Shown here: positions 1 to 6,968 of the stretch, in pieces
Layout of the letters: each line of letters opens with the position of its first letter
Position numbering within the stretch: the first letter of the stretch is position 1
Assembly: GCF_003172955.1 (NCBI RefSeq)
Contig: NZ_QGKR01000216.1
Span: 1-38,120 of the forward strand
Reading direction: 5' to 3'
DNA length: 38,120 bases
Origin: Micromonospora acroterricola
Lineage (GTDB): Bacteria; Actinomycetota; Actinomycetes; Mycobacteriales; Micromonosporaceae
Program-made: the position numbers and the translations under genes
Notes under the pieces: model-generated
What the model saw: the letters and a program-made list of their open reading frames with translations, nothing else
Databases searched by the model: none
Told to the model about the DNA's origin: nothing

Positions 1-179
1 GACCGGGCGCGGCGACGCGCTCGCCCCGACACCGTGACCGCCCCGGCCACTCCCCCACCGGGACGCCGCCGAGCTGCACCGTCCCTGGGGCAATCCCACC
101 CCGGCTGAGCGACGGGCCGGCAGGTTGTCTCCGGGGCAGGCTTCGCCACACCACCAACCCTGCCGACGGTTCTCACCGT

Positions 180-232
180 GCAGATCTTGGACACTTTCCG
201 TCCGGTCGTAACGGAAACTGTCCAAGATCTGC
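180..232. repeat. Long palindrome, 22-bp stem and 9-nt loop
   Basis: The arms at 180-201 and 211-232 are reverse complements over 22 bases with one mismatch, enclosing the loop 202-210. The outer end reads GCAGATCTTGGACA and the inner end TTTCCGT. This is far longer than a normal intrinsic terminator stem and no T-run follows. I infer an interspersed palindromic repeat or a strong bidirectional terminator. It shares the 9-mer GATCTTGGA with the element at 33614-33714. Confidence 0.8.
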
Positions 233-250
233 GGCGCCTCGATGCCACGG

Positions 251-302
251 CTTCAGGCCCCGGCAACGTGGGCAAGGGCTTGCCGGTGCGAGGGGCCTGA
301 GG
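251..302. repeat. Stem-loop behind the long palindrome
   Basis: TCAGGCCCC at 253-261 pairs perfectly with GGGGCCTGA at 292-300. GGCAA/TTGCC can pair inside with an asymmetric bulge, and the C/G at 251/302 extends the stem. It lies 19 bases after the 180-232 palindrome. It may be a second terminator-like structure or part of the same repeat element; function unknown. Confidence 0.5.
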
Positions 303-443
303 AATGAGGCGGCGTGGGATGGGTCGCCCGGGGGCTGGGCCGTCTGGGTCTCAGGCCGCCTGAGGTCGGGACCCGCCCGGCCACAGGACCGCCGGGCCCT
401 GAGGCCCAGGCCACGAGGTTCCGGACACGAGTTTCCGGACACT

Positions 444-521
444 AGGCCGCCCGGACAGAGGGCCGCCCGGCCACGAGGCCGCCCGGACAGAGGGCCGCCC
501 GGCCACGAGGCCGCCCGGACA
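444..521. repeat. Tandem repeat, 32-bp unit, about 2.4 copies
   Basis: Two perfect copies (444-475 and 476-507) and a partial third (508-521) of a 32-bp unit that starts AGGCCGCCCGGACAGAGG. Looser relatives of the same words occur upstream (TTCCGGACAC twice between 419 and 442). The repeat abuts the decayed phosphotransferase fragment and probably replaced its 5' part by slippage. Confidence 0.85.
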
Positions 522-715
522 CGCTCGGATACTCGCTGGGCGTGGACGACGCCGGCTGGAAGCGGGAGCGCGGCTGGAAGCGGGAGCGCGGCTGGAAGCG
601 AAACCGCGGCTGGGCACTCGTGCAGGCGATCGACGCCCTGCCGTACTAGGTCGACACCAGCCCGGCGACGGCCGACATCGCCCGGCACACGCTGCGGACC
701 GTACTCTCTGAGCCG
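515..715 (+). pseudogene. Decayed 3' end of an aminoglycoside-phosphotransferase-like gene
   Basis: One plus-strand frame reads DTLGYSLGVDDAGW, then three copies of the hexapeptide GWKRER (the last GWKRNR), then GWALVQAIDALPY, a TAG stop at 647-649, and in the same frame VDTSPATADIARHTLRTVLS. The pattern GVDDAxW...RGWAL..A..ALPYY.xTNP...AR..I.EVL is familiar from the C-terminus of actinobacterial aminoglycoside/macrolide phosphotransferase-like kinases (APH fold). The TAG sits where the second tyrosine of ALPYY is expected, so one base change from TAC or TAT explains it. The hexapeptide run is an 18-bp in-frame tandem expansion at 555-608. The N-terminal catalytic part is absent; upstream is repeat DNA. 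The family call is from memory of the motif, without an alignment. Confidence 0.6.
555..608. repeat. Tandem repeat, 18-bp unit, three copies
   Basis: Copies at 555-572 and 573-590 are identical (GCTGGAAGCGGGAGCGCG). The copy at 591-608 differs at a few positions and a 5-base partial copy follows. The period is a multiple of three, so the phosphotransferase-like frame continues through it. It looks like slippage expansion within a pseudogene rather than a functional repeat. Confidence 0.9.
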
Positions 716-745
716 GGCGGCGCTCGCGGGCGTACCGTCGGCATC

Positions 746-1213
746 GTGGGTGAGCGGGACGGCCGGGAGTGGCGGGAGCGGCAGCGGGACGCGGTGCGGG
801 CGCACGCCGACGCGGACGCGCGGCGGCGGGCCGCCGAGCAGGCGGAGGCGGCGGAGCTGGTGGCCTGGTTCGTGGCCGAGGCGACCCGTCGGGGGTTGCC
901 CACGACGCGGCTGGTCGCCCGGGGGTACGACGGGCGCGGGCGTTACCGGACGCGGCTGACCGGCTGGTACGTCGACCGGGCCGGGACCCGGGCGGTGGAC
1001 GTGGACGGGCGTTTCCATCTGCTGACGGTGCCGGGGGGTCTGCGGGCCCGGCTGGTCGGCGTCGACCCTGAGCCCAGCCCGGCGCCGTTGGTCGTGGGGG
1101 CGGGTGGCCGCGACGGTGAGTCGATCCCGTTGCGGACGTTGCTCACCCGGCTGCTGGACGGTGGGACCGACGGGCCAGGTTCCACCACCAGAGCTGCTGC
1201 ACCGCGAGGGTGA
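746..1213 (+). CDS. Small hypothetical protein
   Basis: A 155-residue protein I cannot name. The N-terminal 45 residues are rich in Arg, Glu and Ala and probably helical. The middle has a GYDGRGRYRTRLTGWYVDR stretch that suggests a small beta-rich fold ending in FHLLTVPGGLRARL, followed by a GRDGESIPL segment. No signal peptide or membrane segment is visible. The GTG start has no ribosome binding site, but a TACCGT hexamer lies at 733-738, seven bases before it, so a leaderless mRNA is possible. The frame is the same as that of the upstream phosphotransferase remnant, but the protein has no resemblance to that family. Its 3' end overlaps the convergent DUF389 gene by 71 bases, so the true end, or even the gene itself, deserves some caution. 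Confidence 0.6.
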   Translation: MGERDGREWRERQRDAVRAHADADARRRAAEQAEAAELVAWFVAEATRRGLPTTRLVARGYDGRGRYRTRLTGWYVDRAGTRAVDVDGRFHLLTVPGGLRARLVGVDPEPSPAPLVVGAGGRDGESIPLRTLLTRLLDGGTDGPGSTTRAAAPRG

Positions 1214-2090
1214 GCAGCCCGGCCACGACGATCGCGCACAGGTTGATCACGAGCTGGAGGGCCGATCCGGCCGCCTCGTCCCACACGCCGTAGGCGCTGG
1301 CGACGGCCACGTTCGCCGCGGCCGGCACCGTGGTCACCGAGATCAGCACCCCGACGAGGCTGCCTGACTTCTTCGAGGTCAGCGAGAGCATGCCGGCCAC
1401 CCCGGCGAGCAGGCCGACCACCCAGGACAGCGCGTCCGGCCGCCAGATGAAATCGGTGAGCGGGCGCTCGGCGAGCAGCATCTCCTTGTTGACCAGACCG
1501 GCGGCGGTCAGCGCCCAGGTGCTCAGCACGGTCGCGGCCATGGCCGCCAGGAAGCCGACCGTGAGGGCCTGCACCGACCGCCGGATCACCCGGAGTCGGC
1601 GGCGCAGCAGCGCGACGCAGAGCGCGGCGAGGGGGCCGAACTCCGGACCGACGACCATGGCCCCGACGATGAGGATCGGCTGGTCCAGCAGCACACCGAT
1701 ACCGGCGATCATGGTCGCGACGATGATCAGCACCAGGTAGGTGGCGGACAGTTCGGTCTGCTCGCCGGTCTTCGCCGCGATCTCGTCCCAGACCACCGCG
1801 TCGGCGCCACTGCCGGGCGCCTTCTCCGCCGCCCGGTCCGCCGCGGTCGAGATGGTCAGTTCCACGTCGGCGGCGGCGATGCCGCCGCTCGCGTCCACGC
1901 CGATGCGTTGCAGGCCGTCGAGGACGCGGTCGGCGCTTTCCCGGACCACGTCGCACTGGATGAGGTCGCCCTTCGGCTGCCGGGCGACGCCGGGCAGCAC
2001 CACCAGGTGGGTCACGCCCGGCTCGGCGGCCAGCAGGTCGGCCACCGCCGGCGACTGGTCCGGCGGAGCGATCACCCTCAGGTGCAGCAC
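1143..2090 (-). CDS. DUF389 family membrane protein
   Basis: A 315-residue integral membrane protein of the DUF389 family, whose biochemical role is not established. Residues 1-95 form a soluble alpha/beta domain (HLRVIAPPDQS..., VLPGVARQPKGDLIQCDVV). About six membrane segments follow at roughly 117-138, 141-164, 172-194, 220-237, 243-265 and 276-299. Family hallmarks are visible in the second to fifth segments: ILIVGAMVVGPEFGPLAAL and ISVTTVPAAANVAV. The start is GTG with a GGGGAG sequence just upstream on the minus strand. It is transcribed away from the polysaccharide locus, and nothing links its job to that locus. Confidence 0.9.
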   Translation of the reverse strand: MLHLRVIAPPDQSPAVADLLAAEPGVTHLVVLPGVARQPKGDLIQCDVVRESADRVLDGLQRIGVDASGGIAAADVELTISTAADRAAEKAPGSGADAVVWDEIAAKTGEQTELSATYLVLIIVATMIAGIGVLLDQPILIVGAMVVGPEFGPLAALCVALLRRRLRVIRRSVQALTVGFLAAMAATVLSTWALTAAGLVNKEMLLAERPLTDFIWRPDALSWVVGLLAGVAGMLSLTSKKSGSLVGVLISVTTVPAAANVAVASAYGVWDEAAGSALQLVINLCAIVVAGLLTLAVQQLWWWNLARRSHRPAAG

Positions 2091-2109
2091 GGTCTCCCCT
2101 TCACCCGAC

Positions 2110-2175
2110 CGGTCTGTCCCGTCGCCCGGCCGGCGGTCGCGACTCTACCGCCCGGCCTTGAAGCGGGACGGACCG
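2110..2175. promoter_or_regulatory. Inverted repeat in the divergent intergenic region
   Basis: CGGTCTGTCCCG (2110-2121) and CGGGACGGACCG (2164-2175) are reverse complements at 11 of 12 positions, with a 42-base GC-rich middle that can fold further. It sits between the divergent DUF389 gene and the sugar transferase gene, so it could be a leader structure or operator. I see no convincing -35/-10 pair in this 240-base intergenic stretch. Confidence 0.35.
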
Positions 2176-2330
2176 CAGAGCCCCCGCGGCCAGGCCGTTT
2201 CCCTACGCGCCGTTTCGGGGTTGATCGGGGCGAAGCAGCCTGAGTGTCGGCATTCAGAACTGCTTCACTGTCTTGTCCTGGTACAAACCCATACGTGGCT
2301 TTGCGTCGCTTTCTCTCGGAGGTCGAAACG

Positions 2331-3023
2331 GTGCCGGTGCCTGGTGGTCTCGTGAACGCCCGGGAAAACCCCCTGCTGCTGCCCCGGCCGGCCCCGGGCA
2401 AGCGCATCTTCGACACGATCGTCGCGGCCGTGCTCCTCGTGCTGGTGACGCCGGTGCTGGCGGTGGTGGCGGTCCTGGTCGTGGTGGGCCTCGGCCGCCC
2501 GGTGCTGTTCCGCCAGTGCCGCGCCGGACTGCACGGACAACCCTTCGAGGTGGTCAAGTTCCGCACCATGCGGCCGCCCAACCAGGCCCGCGGCCCGCTC
2601 GGGGACGGCGACCGGCTCACGCCGCTGGGTCGCTGGCTGCGCGCCACCAGCCTGGACGAGCTGCCCACGCTCTGGAACGTGCTGCGCGGCGACATGAGCC
2701 TGGTGGGCCCGCGTCCGCTGCTGCCGGAGTACCTCGACCGCTACTCCCCCAGCCAGGCCCGCCGGCACGAGGTGCGGCCCGGCGTCACCGGGCTGGCTCA
2801 GGTACGCGGCCGCAACAGCCTGAGCTGGGAGGAGAAGCTGGACCTCGACGTGCGGTACGTGGACACCCACACCTTCCGCCTCGACCTGTCGATCCTCGTC
2901 GCGACCGTGCGCACCGTGCTGCGCCGCGAGGGCATCAACGCGGCCGGATCGGCCACCGCCCCCGAGTTCCTCGGTACGCCCCGGCGCCCGGCACCGCCGC
3001 AGCGCGACCGGACACCGGCATGA
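2331..3023 (+). CDS. Initiating sugar-phosphate (phosphoglycosyl) transferase
   Basis: Transfers a sugar-1-phosphate from a UDP-sugar to undecaprenyl phosphate, the first membrane step of repeat-unit synthesis (PF02397; PglC/WcaJ/WbaP type). The protein has about 230 residues and one N-terminal hydrophobic re-entrant helix behind a KRIFD motif. It also shows GxPFEVVKFRTM, the catalytic Asp-Glu pair in SLDELPTLWNVLRGDMSLVG, GPRPLLPEY and RPGVTGLAQVRGRN, all family hallmarks. The short length fits the monotopic PglC class rather than WbaP with its extra membrane domain. I choose the GTG at 2331 because GGAGG lies at 2318-2322. An upstream in-frame GTG at 2244 would add 29 residues without a binding site. 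It is the first gene of a plus-strand block with aminotransferase, acetyltransferase and dehydratase, which suggests its substrate is their product. Confidence 0.92.
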   Translation: MPVPGGLVNARENPLLLPRPAPGKRIFDTIVAAVLLVLVTPVLAVVAVLVVVGLGRPVLFRQCRAGLHGQPFEVVKFRTMRPPNQARGPLGDGDRLTPLGRWLRATSLDELPTLWNVLRGDMSLVGPRPLLPEYLDRYSPSQARRHEVRPGVTGLAQVRGRNSLSWEEKLDLDVRYVDTHTFRLDLSILVATVRTVLRREGINAAGSATAPEFLGTPRRPAPPQRDRTPA

Positions 3024-3045
3024 CGACCCCCCGGGGAGTCGGCCG

Positions 3046-4194
3046 ATGAGCCAGACGGTCTACCTGTCCCCGCCCGACGTCGGGCCGCTCGAGGAGTCCT
3101 ACCTGGTCGCCGCGCTGCGCTCGGGGTGGGTGGCGCCGGCCGGTCCGGACCTGCAGGCGTTCGAGAACGACATCGCCCAGCGGGTCGGCGTCGGCGGCGC
3201 CGTCGCGGTCAGCTCCGGCACCGCCGGCCTGCACCTGGCCCTGCTCGGTGTCGGGGTCGCGCCGGGCGACGTGGTCATCGTGCCCACGCTCACCTTCGTC
3301 GCCACCGCCAACGCGGTGCGCTACATCGGGGCGCGTCCGGTCTTCGTCGACTGCGACCCCCGGAGCGGCAACCTCGACGTCGGCCTCGTCACCGACCTGT
3401 TGCGGCAGCTCCGCGCTCGCGGGGAGAGGGTCGGCGCGGTCGTCCCGGTGGACATGTTCGGCAGCTGCGTCGACTACGAGGCCCTGGTGCCGGTCTGCGA
3501 CGAGGCCGAGGTCCCCCTGGTGGAGGACGCCGCGGAGGCTCTGGGCGCCAGCCACCGCGGGCGCCCCGCCGGCTCCTTCGGGCGCGTCGGCGTGCTCTCC
3601 TTCAACGGCAACAAGATCATGACCACGTCCGGTGGCGGGATGCTCGTGTCCCACGACGCCGGGCTCCTCGCCCGGGCTCGTCATCTCTCCACGCAGGCCC
3701 GCGAACCGGCGCGGCACTACGAGCACCGCGAGACGGGTTACAACTACCGGCTCAGCAATCTCCTCGCCGCGCTCGGCCGGGCCCAGCTGGTCCGGCTGGA
3801 CGGGATGATCTCGCGACGCCGTCACCTGCGCGACCGCTACGCGAAGCTCTTCGCCCCGGTGCCGGGTATCCGGCTGCTGGGTGCCGAGGACACCGAGTCG
3901 AACTGCTGGCTCACCGTCATCACCGTCGAGCCGCAGCGGTCCGGTTGGCGGGCGGACGACCTGGCAACGTACCTGTCCGAGCGGGACATCGAGACCCGAC
4001 CGGTGTGGAAACCGATGCACCTGCAGCCCATGCACGCCGGGGCGGAGAGCCTGCTCACCGGCGCGGCGGAGCGACTCTTCGCCGACGGGCTCACCCTGCC
4101 CAGCGGGAGCGCTCTGACCGAGCCGCAGATCGCCCGGGTCTTCGCCGCGATCGACGAGTTCCTGTCCCTCCGGACGGGAGGTCCCACCGCGTGA
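3046..4194 (+). CDS. PLP-dependent sugar aminotransferase (DegT/DnrJ/EryC1/StrS)
   Basis: A 382-residue aminotransferase of the DegT/DnrJ/EryC1 family, expected to add an amino group to a UDP-4-keto-6-deoxy-HexNAc (PglE-like). Visible motifs: SSGTAG at 56-61 (phosphate binding), EDAAEALG at 160-167 with the pyridine-N aspartate, and FNGNK with the Schiff-base lysine at 190 followed by TTSGGG. The C-terminal region has the usual TRPVWKPMHLQP pattern. The start is ATG with GGGGAG at 3033-3038. It follows the sugar transferase after 22 bases and overlaps the acetyltransferase start by four bases, so the block is an operon. The substrate is inferred from the neighbouring 4,6-dehydratase and PglD-like acetyltransferase; perosamine-type substrates are the alternative. 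Confidence 0.92.
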   Translation: MSQTVYLSPPDVGPLEESYLVAALRSGWVAPAGPDLQAFENDIAQRVGVGGAVAVSSGTAGLHLALLGVGVAPGDVVIVPTLTFVATANAVRYIGARPVFVDCDPRSGNLDVGLVTDLLRQLRARGERVGAVVPVDMFGSCVDYEALVPVCDEAEVPLVEDAAEALGASHRGRPAGSFGRVGVLSFNGNKIMTTSGGGMLVSHDAGLLARARHLSTQAREPARHYEHRETGYNYRLSNLLAALGRAQLVRLDGMISRRRHLRDRYAKLFAPVPGIRLLGAEDTESNCWLTVITVEPQRSGWRADDLATYLSERDIETRPVWKPMHLQPMHAGAESLLTGAAERLFADGLTLPSGSALTEPQIARVFAAIDEFLSLRTGGPTA

Positions 4195-4835
4195 CGATCG
4201 GACTGGTCGTGGTGGGCTGCGGCGGGCACGGCCGCGAGGTGGTCGGCATCTCGCGAGCGGTGAACGAGGCGGCCGGCCGGCCGGTGTGGCAGCTGCTGGG
4301 GGTCGTCGACGACCGACCGACCGAGGACAACCTGAAGCGCCTGCAGCGACTCGACGTGCCGTACCTCGGGGACGTGGCCTGGTTGCGCGACGCTCCCCCG
4401 GGCACCCACCACGTCATCGGGATCGGGGACCCCCGGGTCCGCCGGGCCGTCGGAGGTCGGATCGACGGGTACGGCGTCCCGGCCGCGAGCCTCGTCCACC
4501 CGGACGCCACCGTCGGGCCGGACACCGCGCACGGGCCCGGGTTCGTCGCCTTCGCGGGCGCCCGGGTCACCACGAACGTGACCATCGGCCGCCACGTCCA
4601 TCTGAACCAGAACGCCACGGTGGGCCACGACAGCAACCTCGCCGACTTCGTCTCGGTGAATCCGCTCGCCGCCGTGTCCGGTGACTGCCACCTGGCGGAG
4701 GGCGTCCTGATCGGGACCACCGCCGCGGTGCTGCAGGGCCTGCGGGTCGGACGGGACAGCACCGTCGGAGCCGGGGCGTGTGTCGTCCGGGATGTGCCCG
4801 ATCGGGTGACGGTCAAGGGCGTTCCGGCCCGCTGA
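4191..4835 (+). CDS. PglD/NeuD-like sugar N-acetyltransferase
   Basis: A 214-residue protein that starts with a Rossmann-like UDP-sugar binding domain (VVVGCGGHGREVV; residues 1-90). It continues as a left-handed beta-helix of hexapeptide repeats (ATVGPD, VTIGRH, ATVGHD, STVGAG) and ends in VTVKGVPAR. The histidine of NATVGHDS is in the position of the catalytic base of PglD. The expected reaction is acetyl transfer from acetyl-CoA to the 4-amino group made by the upstream aminotransferase, giving a UDP-2,4-diacetamido-trideoxyhexose. The GTG start forms a GTGA overlap with the aminotransferase stop and has GGGAGG at 4176-4181, so translation is coupled. A sialic-acid-type NeuD role is possible by family, but no sialic acid synthase genes are nearby. 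Confidence 0.9.
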   Translation: MTIGLVVVGCGGHGREVVGISRAVNEAAGRPVWQLLGVVDDRPTEDNLKRLQRLDVPYLGDVAWLRDAPPGTHHVIGIGDPRVRRAVGGRIDGYGVPAASLVHPDATVGPDTAHGPGFVAFAGARVTTNVTIGRHVHLNQNATVGHDSNLADFVSVNPLAAVSGDCHLAEGVLIGTTAAVLQGLRVGRDSTVGAGACVVRDVPDRVTVKGVPAR

Positions 4836-4918
4836 GAGCCACCGGCACGGGCAGCATATTCGTCTCGTTCCACTCGAAACCGCCCACCGATACCGCTTTG
4901 GCATGTAACAAGGACAAA

Positions 4919-4932
4919 GAGCCTAGAGGCTC
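4919..4932. promoter_or_regulatory. Small hairpin upstream of the 4,6-dehydratase gene
   Basis: GAGCC (4919-4923) and GGCTC (4928-4932) form a five-base stem with a TAGA loop, 51 bases before the start of the dehydratase gene in the 148-base gap behind the acetyltransferase. It may be a leader hairpin or operator; too small for a firm call. Confidence 0.3.
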
Positions 4933-4983
4933 CCTCTGCCGTGCGGCGGAGGAAGCCGCGAGACGGGACAGGGGAGCCAGCAC

Positions 4984-6858
4984 ATGCCGCAGGACACCGA
5001 GAGCACGCACGCCGAGGACCGGCGGACGCGACGGGCCAGGGCCCGCCGGCGTACCGCCGGATTCCTCGCCACCGACACCACCGCCTGGGTCGGCGGGTTC
5101 GTCGCGGCCGCGTGGACCCGGTTCGAGCTCCAACTCCCCCCGGGACAGCTGGGCCGGGCCGCGGCGGTCGGCGTCGTCGCGGCGGTGGTGCACGTGGCCG
5201 TGGCGGCGCTGCGCCGCCTCTACTCCGGACGGCACCCGCTGGGCAGCCTCCAGGAGGTCCAGGGCGTCGCCGGCACCACCATCACGACCGCCGGCATCAT
5301 GATGCTCGGCCTGCTGCCGTCCGACGACCGGCCGGTCCCGGCGAGCACCCCGCTGGTGGGGGGCGCCCTCGCCCTGCTGTTCATGCTCGGCGCCCGGTTC
5401 GCGTACCGGCACCGTCGCGACCTCGCCATGCGGCCGGATGTCCGGTCGTCGACGCCCGTGCTGCTGTTCGGGATGGGTGACGCCGGGCAGGGGCTGCTCC
5501 GCGCCATGCTCAGCGACCCGCGTGGCCGCTACCTGCCGGTCGCCGCGCTCGACGACGATCCGGACAAGCGCGACCTGCGCATCGGCGGGGTGCGTGTGCT
5601 CGGCGGCCGGCACGACGTCGCCCAGACGGTCCGGCGTACCGGCGCCAGCACCGTCATCTTCTCCGTGGCCAACGCCGACGCCGCCCTGATCCGCCAGATC
5701 CGCGAGGCCACCCTGGAGGCCGGCGCCGTGTTCAAGGTGCTGCCCCCGGTGCGGGACCTGGTCGACCACCGGATCACCGTCACCGACGTCCGGGACGTCC
5801 AGATCAGCGACCTGCTCGGTCGCCGCCAGGTCGTCGGTGACCTGCCACTGAGCACCAACAGCCTGACCGGCCGGCGGATCCTGGTCACCGGCGCCGGCGG
5901 GTCCATCGGCTCCGAGCTCTGCCGTCAGGTCATGAAGGCCAACCCGGGTGAGCTGATGATGCTGGACCGGGACGAGTCCGCCCTGCACAGCCTCCAGATG
6001 TCGCTGGACGGGCGAGCCATGCTGGACGGGCCCGAGCTGATCCTCGCCGACCTGCGGGACGACGAGGGCATCCGGCGGATCATCCGGGAGCGCCGCCCCG
6101 AGATCATCTTCCACGCCGCGGCGCTCAAGCACCTGACGCTGCTCCAGCGGCACCCGGGCGAGGCGGTCAAGACCAACGTCTGGGGCACCCTCTCGGTGCT
6201 GGACGCCTGCCAGGACGTGGCGAAGTTCGTCAACATCTCCACCGACAAGGCGGCCGACCCGATCAGCGTCCTCGGCTACTCGAAGCGGATCACCGAGCGG
6301 TTGACCGCGCACGCCGCGTCCCGGTTCCCCGGGACGTTCCTCAGCGTCCGCTTCGGCAACGTGCTGAGCAGCCGCGGCTCCGTGGTGACGGCCTTCCAAC
6401 GGCAGATCGAGACCGGGAAGCCGATGACCGTCACCCACCCGGACGTCACCCGCTACCTGATGACCGTCCAGGAGGCCGTCCATCTCGTGCTTCAGGCCGC
6501 CGAGATCGGCCGCGACGGGGAGGCGCTGGTGCTCGACATGGGCGAGCCCGTACGGATCGTCGACCTGGCCCGTCAGATGGCCGACCAGGCGTCCAGCTCC
6601 GTGCCCATCGTCTACACGGGCCTGCGGCCCGGCGAGAAGCTGCACGAGGACCTGCTCGGGACCGGCGAGGTCGACAGCCGGCCCTTCCACCCGCTGGTGT
6701 CGCACGTGTCCGTGCCGGCGCTCGACCCGATGGAGGCGAGCGGGCTCGACCCGTACGACGATCCCGCCAAGCTCGCCGAGCATCTCGCGCTGCTCTGCAC
6801 CCAGCCGGTCGACCCGGTGGTGGACGGTCCGGTGGGCGTACCGCTGCAGTCGCGCTGA
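4984..6858 (+). CDS. Membrane-anchored UDP-HexNAc 4,6-dehydratase (PglF/WbpM/CapD-like)
   Basis: A 624-residue protein of the polysaccharide-biosynthesis CapD family. Four hydrophobic segments fill residues about 26-140. A first Rossmann domain follows (PVLLFGMGDAGQGL, about 158-171), and then the catalytic SDR domain with TGAGGSIGSE at 302-311 and STDKA at 419-423, where Asp and Lys act in dehydration. YSKR follows at 432-435. The expected reaction is UDP-GlcNAc to UDP-4-keto-6-deoxy-GlcNAc at the inner face of the membrane, feeding the aminotransferase and acetyltransferase upstream. The length matches the long, membrane-anchored form rather than soluble FlaA1/PseB. The start is ATG with GGGGAG about nine bases before it. 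It is the last gene of its strand block, and strong stem-loops follow at 6869-6957. WbpM-like enzymes can also supply QuiNAc or FucNAc pathways, so the final sugar is inferred. Confidence 0.93.
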   Translation: MPQDTESTHAEDRRTRRARARRRTAGFLATDTTAWVGGFVAAAWTRFELQLPPGQLGRAAAVGVVAAVVHVAVAALRRLYSGRHPLGSLQEVQGVAGTTITTAGIMMLGLLPSDDRPVPASTPLVGGALALLFMLGARFAYRHRRDLAMRPDVRSSTPVLLFGMGDAGQGLLRAMLSDPRGRYLPVAALDDDPDKRDLRIGGVRVLGGRHDVAQTVRRTGASTVIFSVANADAALIRQIREATLEAGAVFKVLPPVRDLVDHRITVTDVRDVQISDLLGRRQVVGDLPLSTNSLTGRRILVTGAGGSIGSELCRQVMKANPGELMMLDRDESALHSLQMSLDGRAMLDGPELILADLRDDEGIRRIIRERRPEIIFHAAALKHLTLLQRHPGEAVKTNVWGTLSVLDACQDVAKFVNISTDKAADPISVLGYSKRITERLTAHAASRFPGTFLSVRFGNVLSSRGSVVTAFQRQIETGKPMTVTHPDVTRYLMTVQEAVHLVLQAAEIGRDGEALVLDMGEPVRIVDLARQMADQASSSVPIVYTGLRPGEKLHEDLLGTGEVDSRPFHPLVSHVSVPALDPMEASGLDPYDDPAKLAEHLALLCTQPVDPVVDGPVGVPLQSR

Positions 6859-6868
6859 CCGGGTCGTT

Positions 6869-6905
6869 CGTTCCGGCTGCGGCGTTACCCAGCGCGGCCG
6901 GAACG
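6869..6905. terminator. Stem-loop behind the 4,6-dehydratase gene
   Basis: CGTTCCGGC (6869-6877) pairs with GCCGGAACG (6897-6905), and TGCG/CGCG-type pairing extends the stem inward. It starts 10 bases after the dehydratase stop codon. There is no T-run, which is common for actinobacterial terminators. Confidence 0.6.
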
Positions 6906-6918
6906 ATGGGACGAACGG

Positions 6919-6957
6919 AACAGGGCCGGAGACCGCGCTGCGGTCGCCGGCCCTGTT
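6919..6957. terminator. Strong bidirectional terminator between convergent blocks
   Basis: AACAGGGCCGG (6919-6929) pairs perfectly with CCGGCCCTGTT (6947-6957). After one A/G mismatch, GACCGC/GCGGTC continues the stem to a GCT loop, giving 17 paired bases. It lies between the convergent dehydratase and 2-epimerase genes, 11 bases past the epimerase stop, and could serve both strands. Confidence 0.8.
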
Positions 6958-6968
6958 GGTCAGCGCGT

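Larger units (their letters stand above)
1..514. other. Repeat-rich stretch with no supported gene
   Basis: No gene can be supported here. The first plus-strand frame is open from the window edge to a TGA at 106-108 (35 codons) and could be the tail of a gene that begins outside the window, but its composition is only proline/arginine-rich and matches nothing I recognise. The rest holds a long palindrome (180-232), a second stem-loop (251-302) and the 32-bp tandem repeat that starts at 444, described separately. Open frames on either strand in this stretch look like by-products of GC richness. Confidence 0.5.

Noticed and set aside
444..608. Possible CRISPR array
   Set aside because: The units are head-to-tail tandem repeats without unique spacers, and no cas genes are near.
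2244..2330. Earlier GTG start of the sugar-phosphate transferase
   Set aside because: The added residues are not hydrophobic or family-like, and the GTG at 2331 has a perfect GGAGG at the right distance.
4898..4926. TTGGCA-based promoter before the 4,6-dehydratase gene
   Set aside because: The expected -10 position reads GCCTAG and does not fit TANNNT at any normal spacing.
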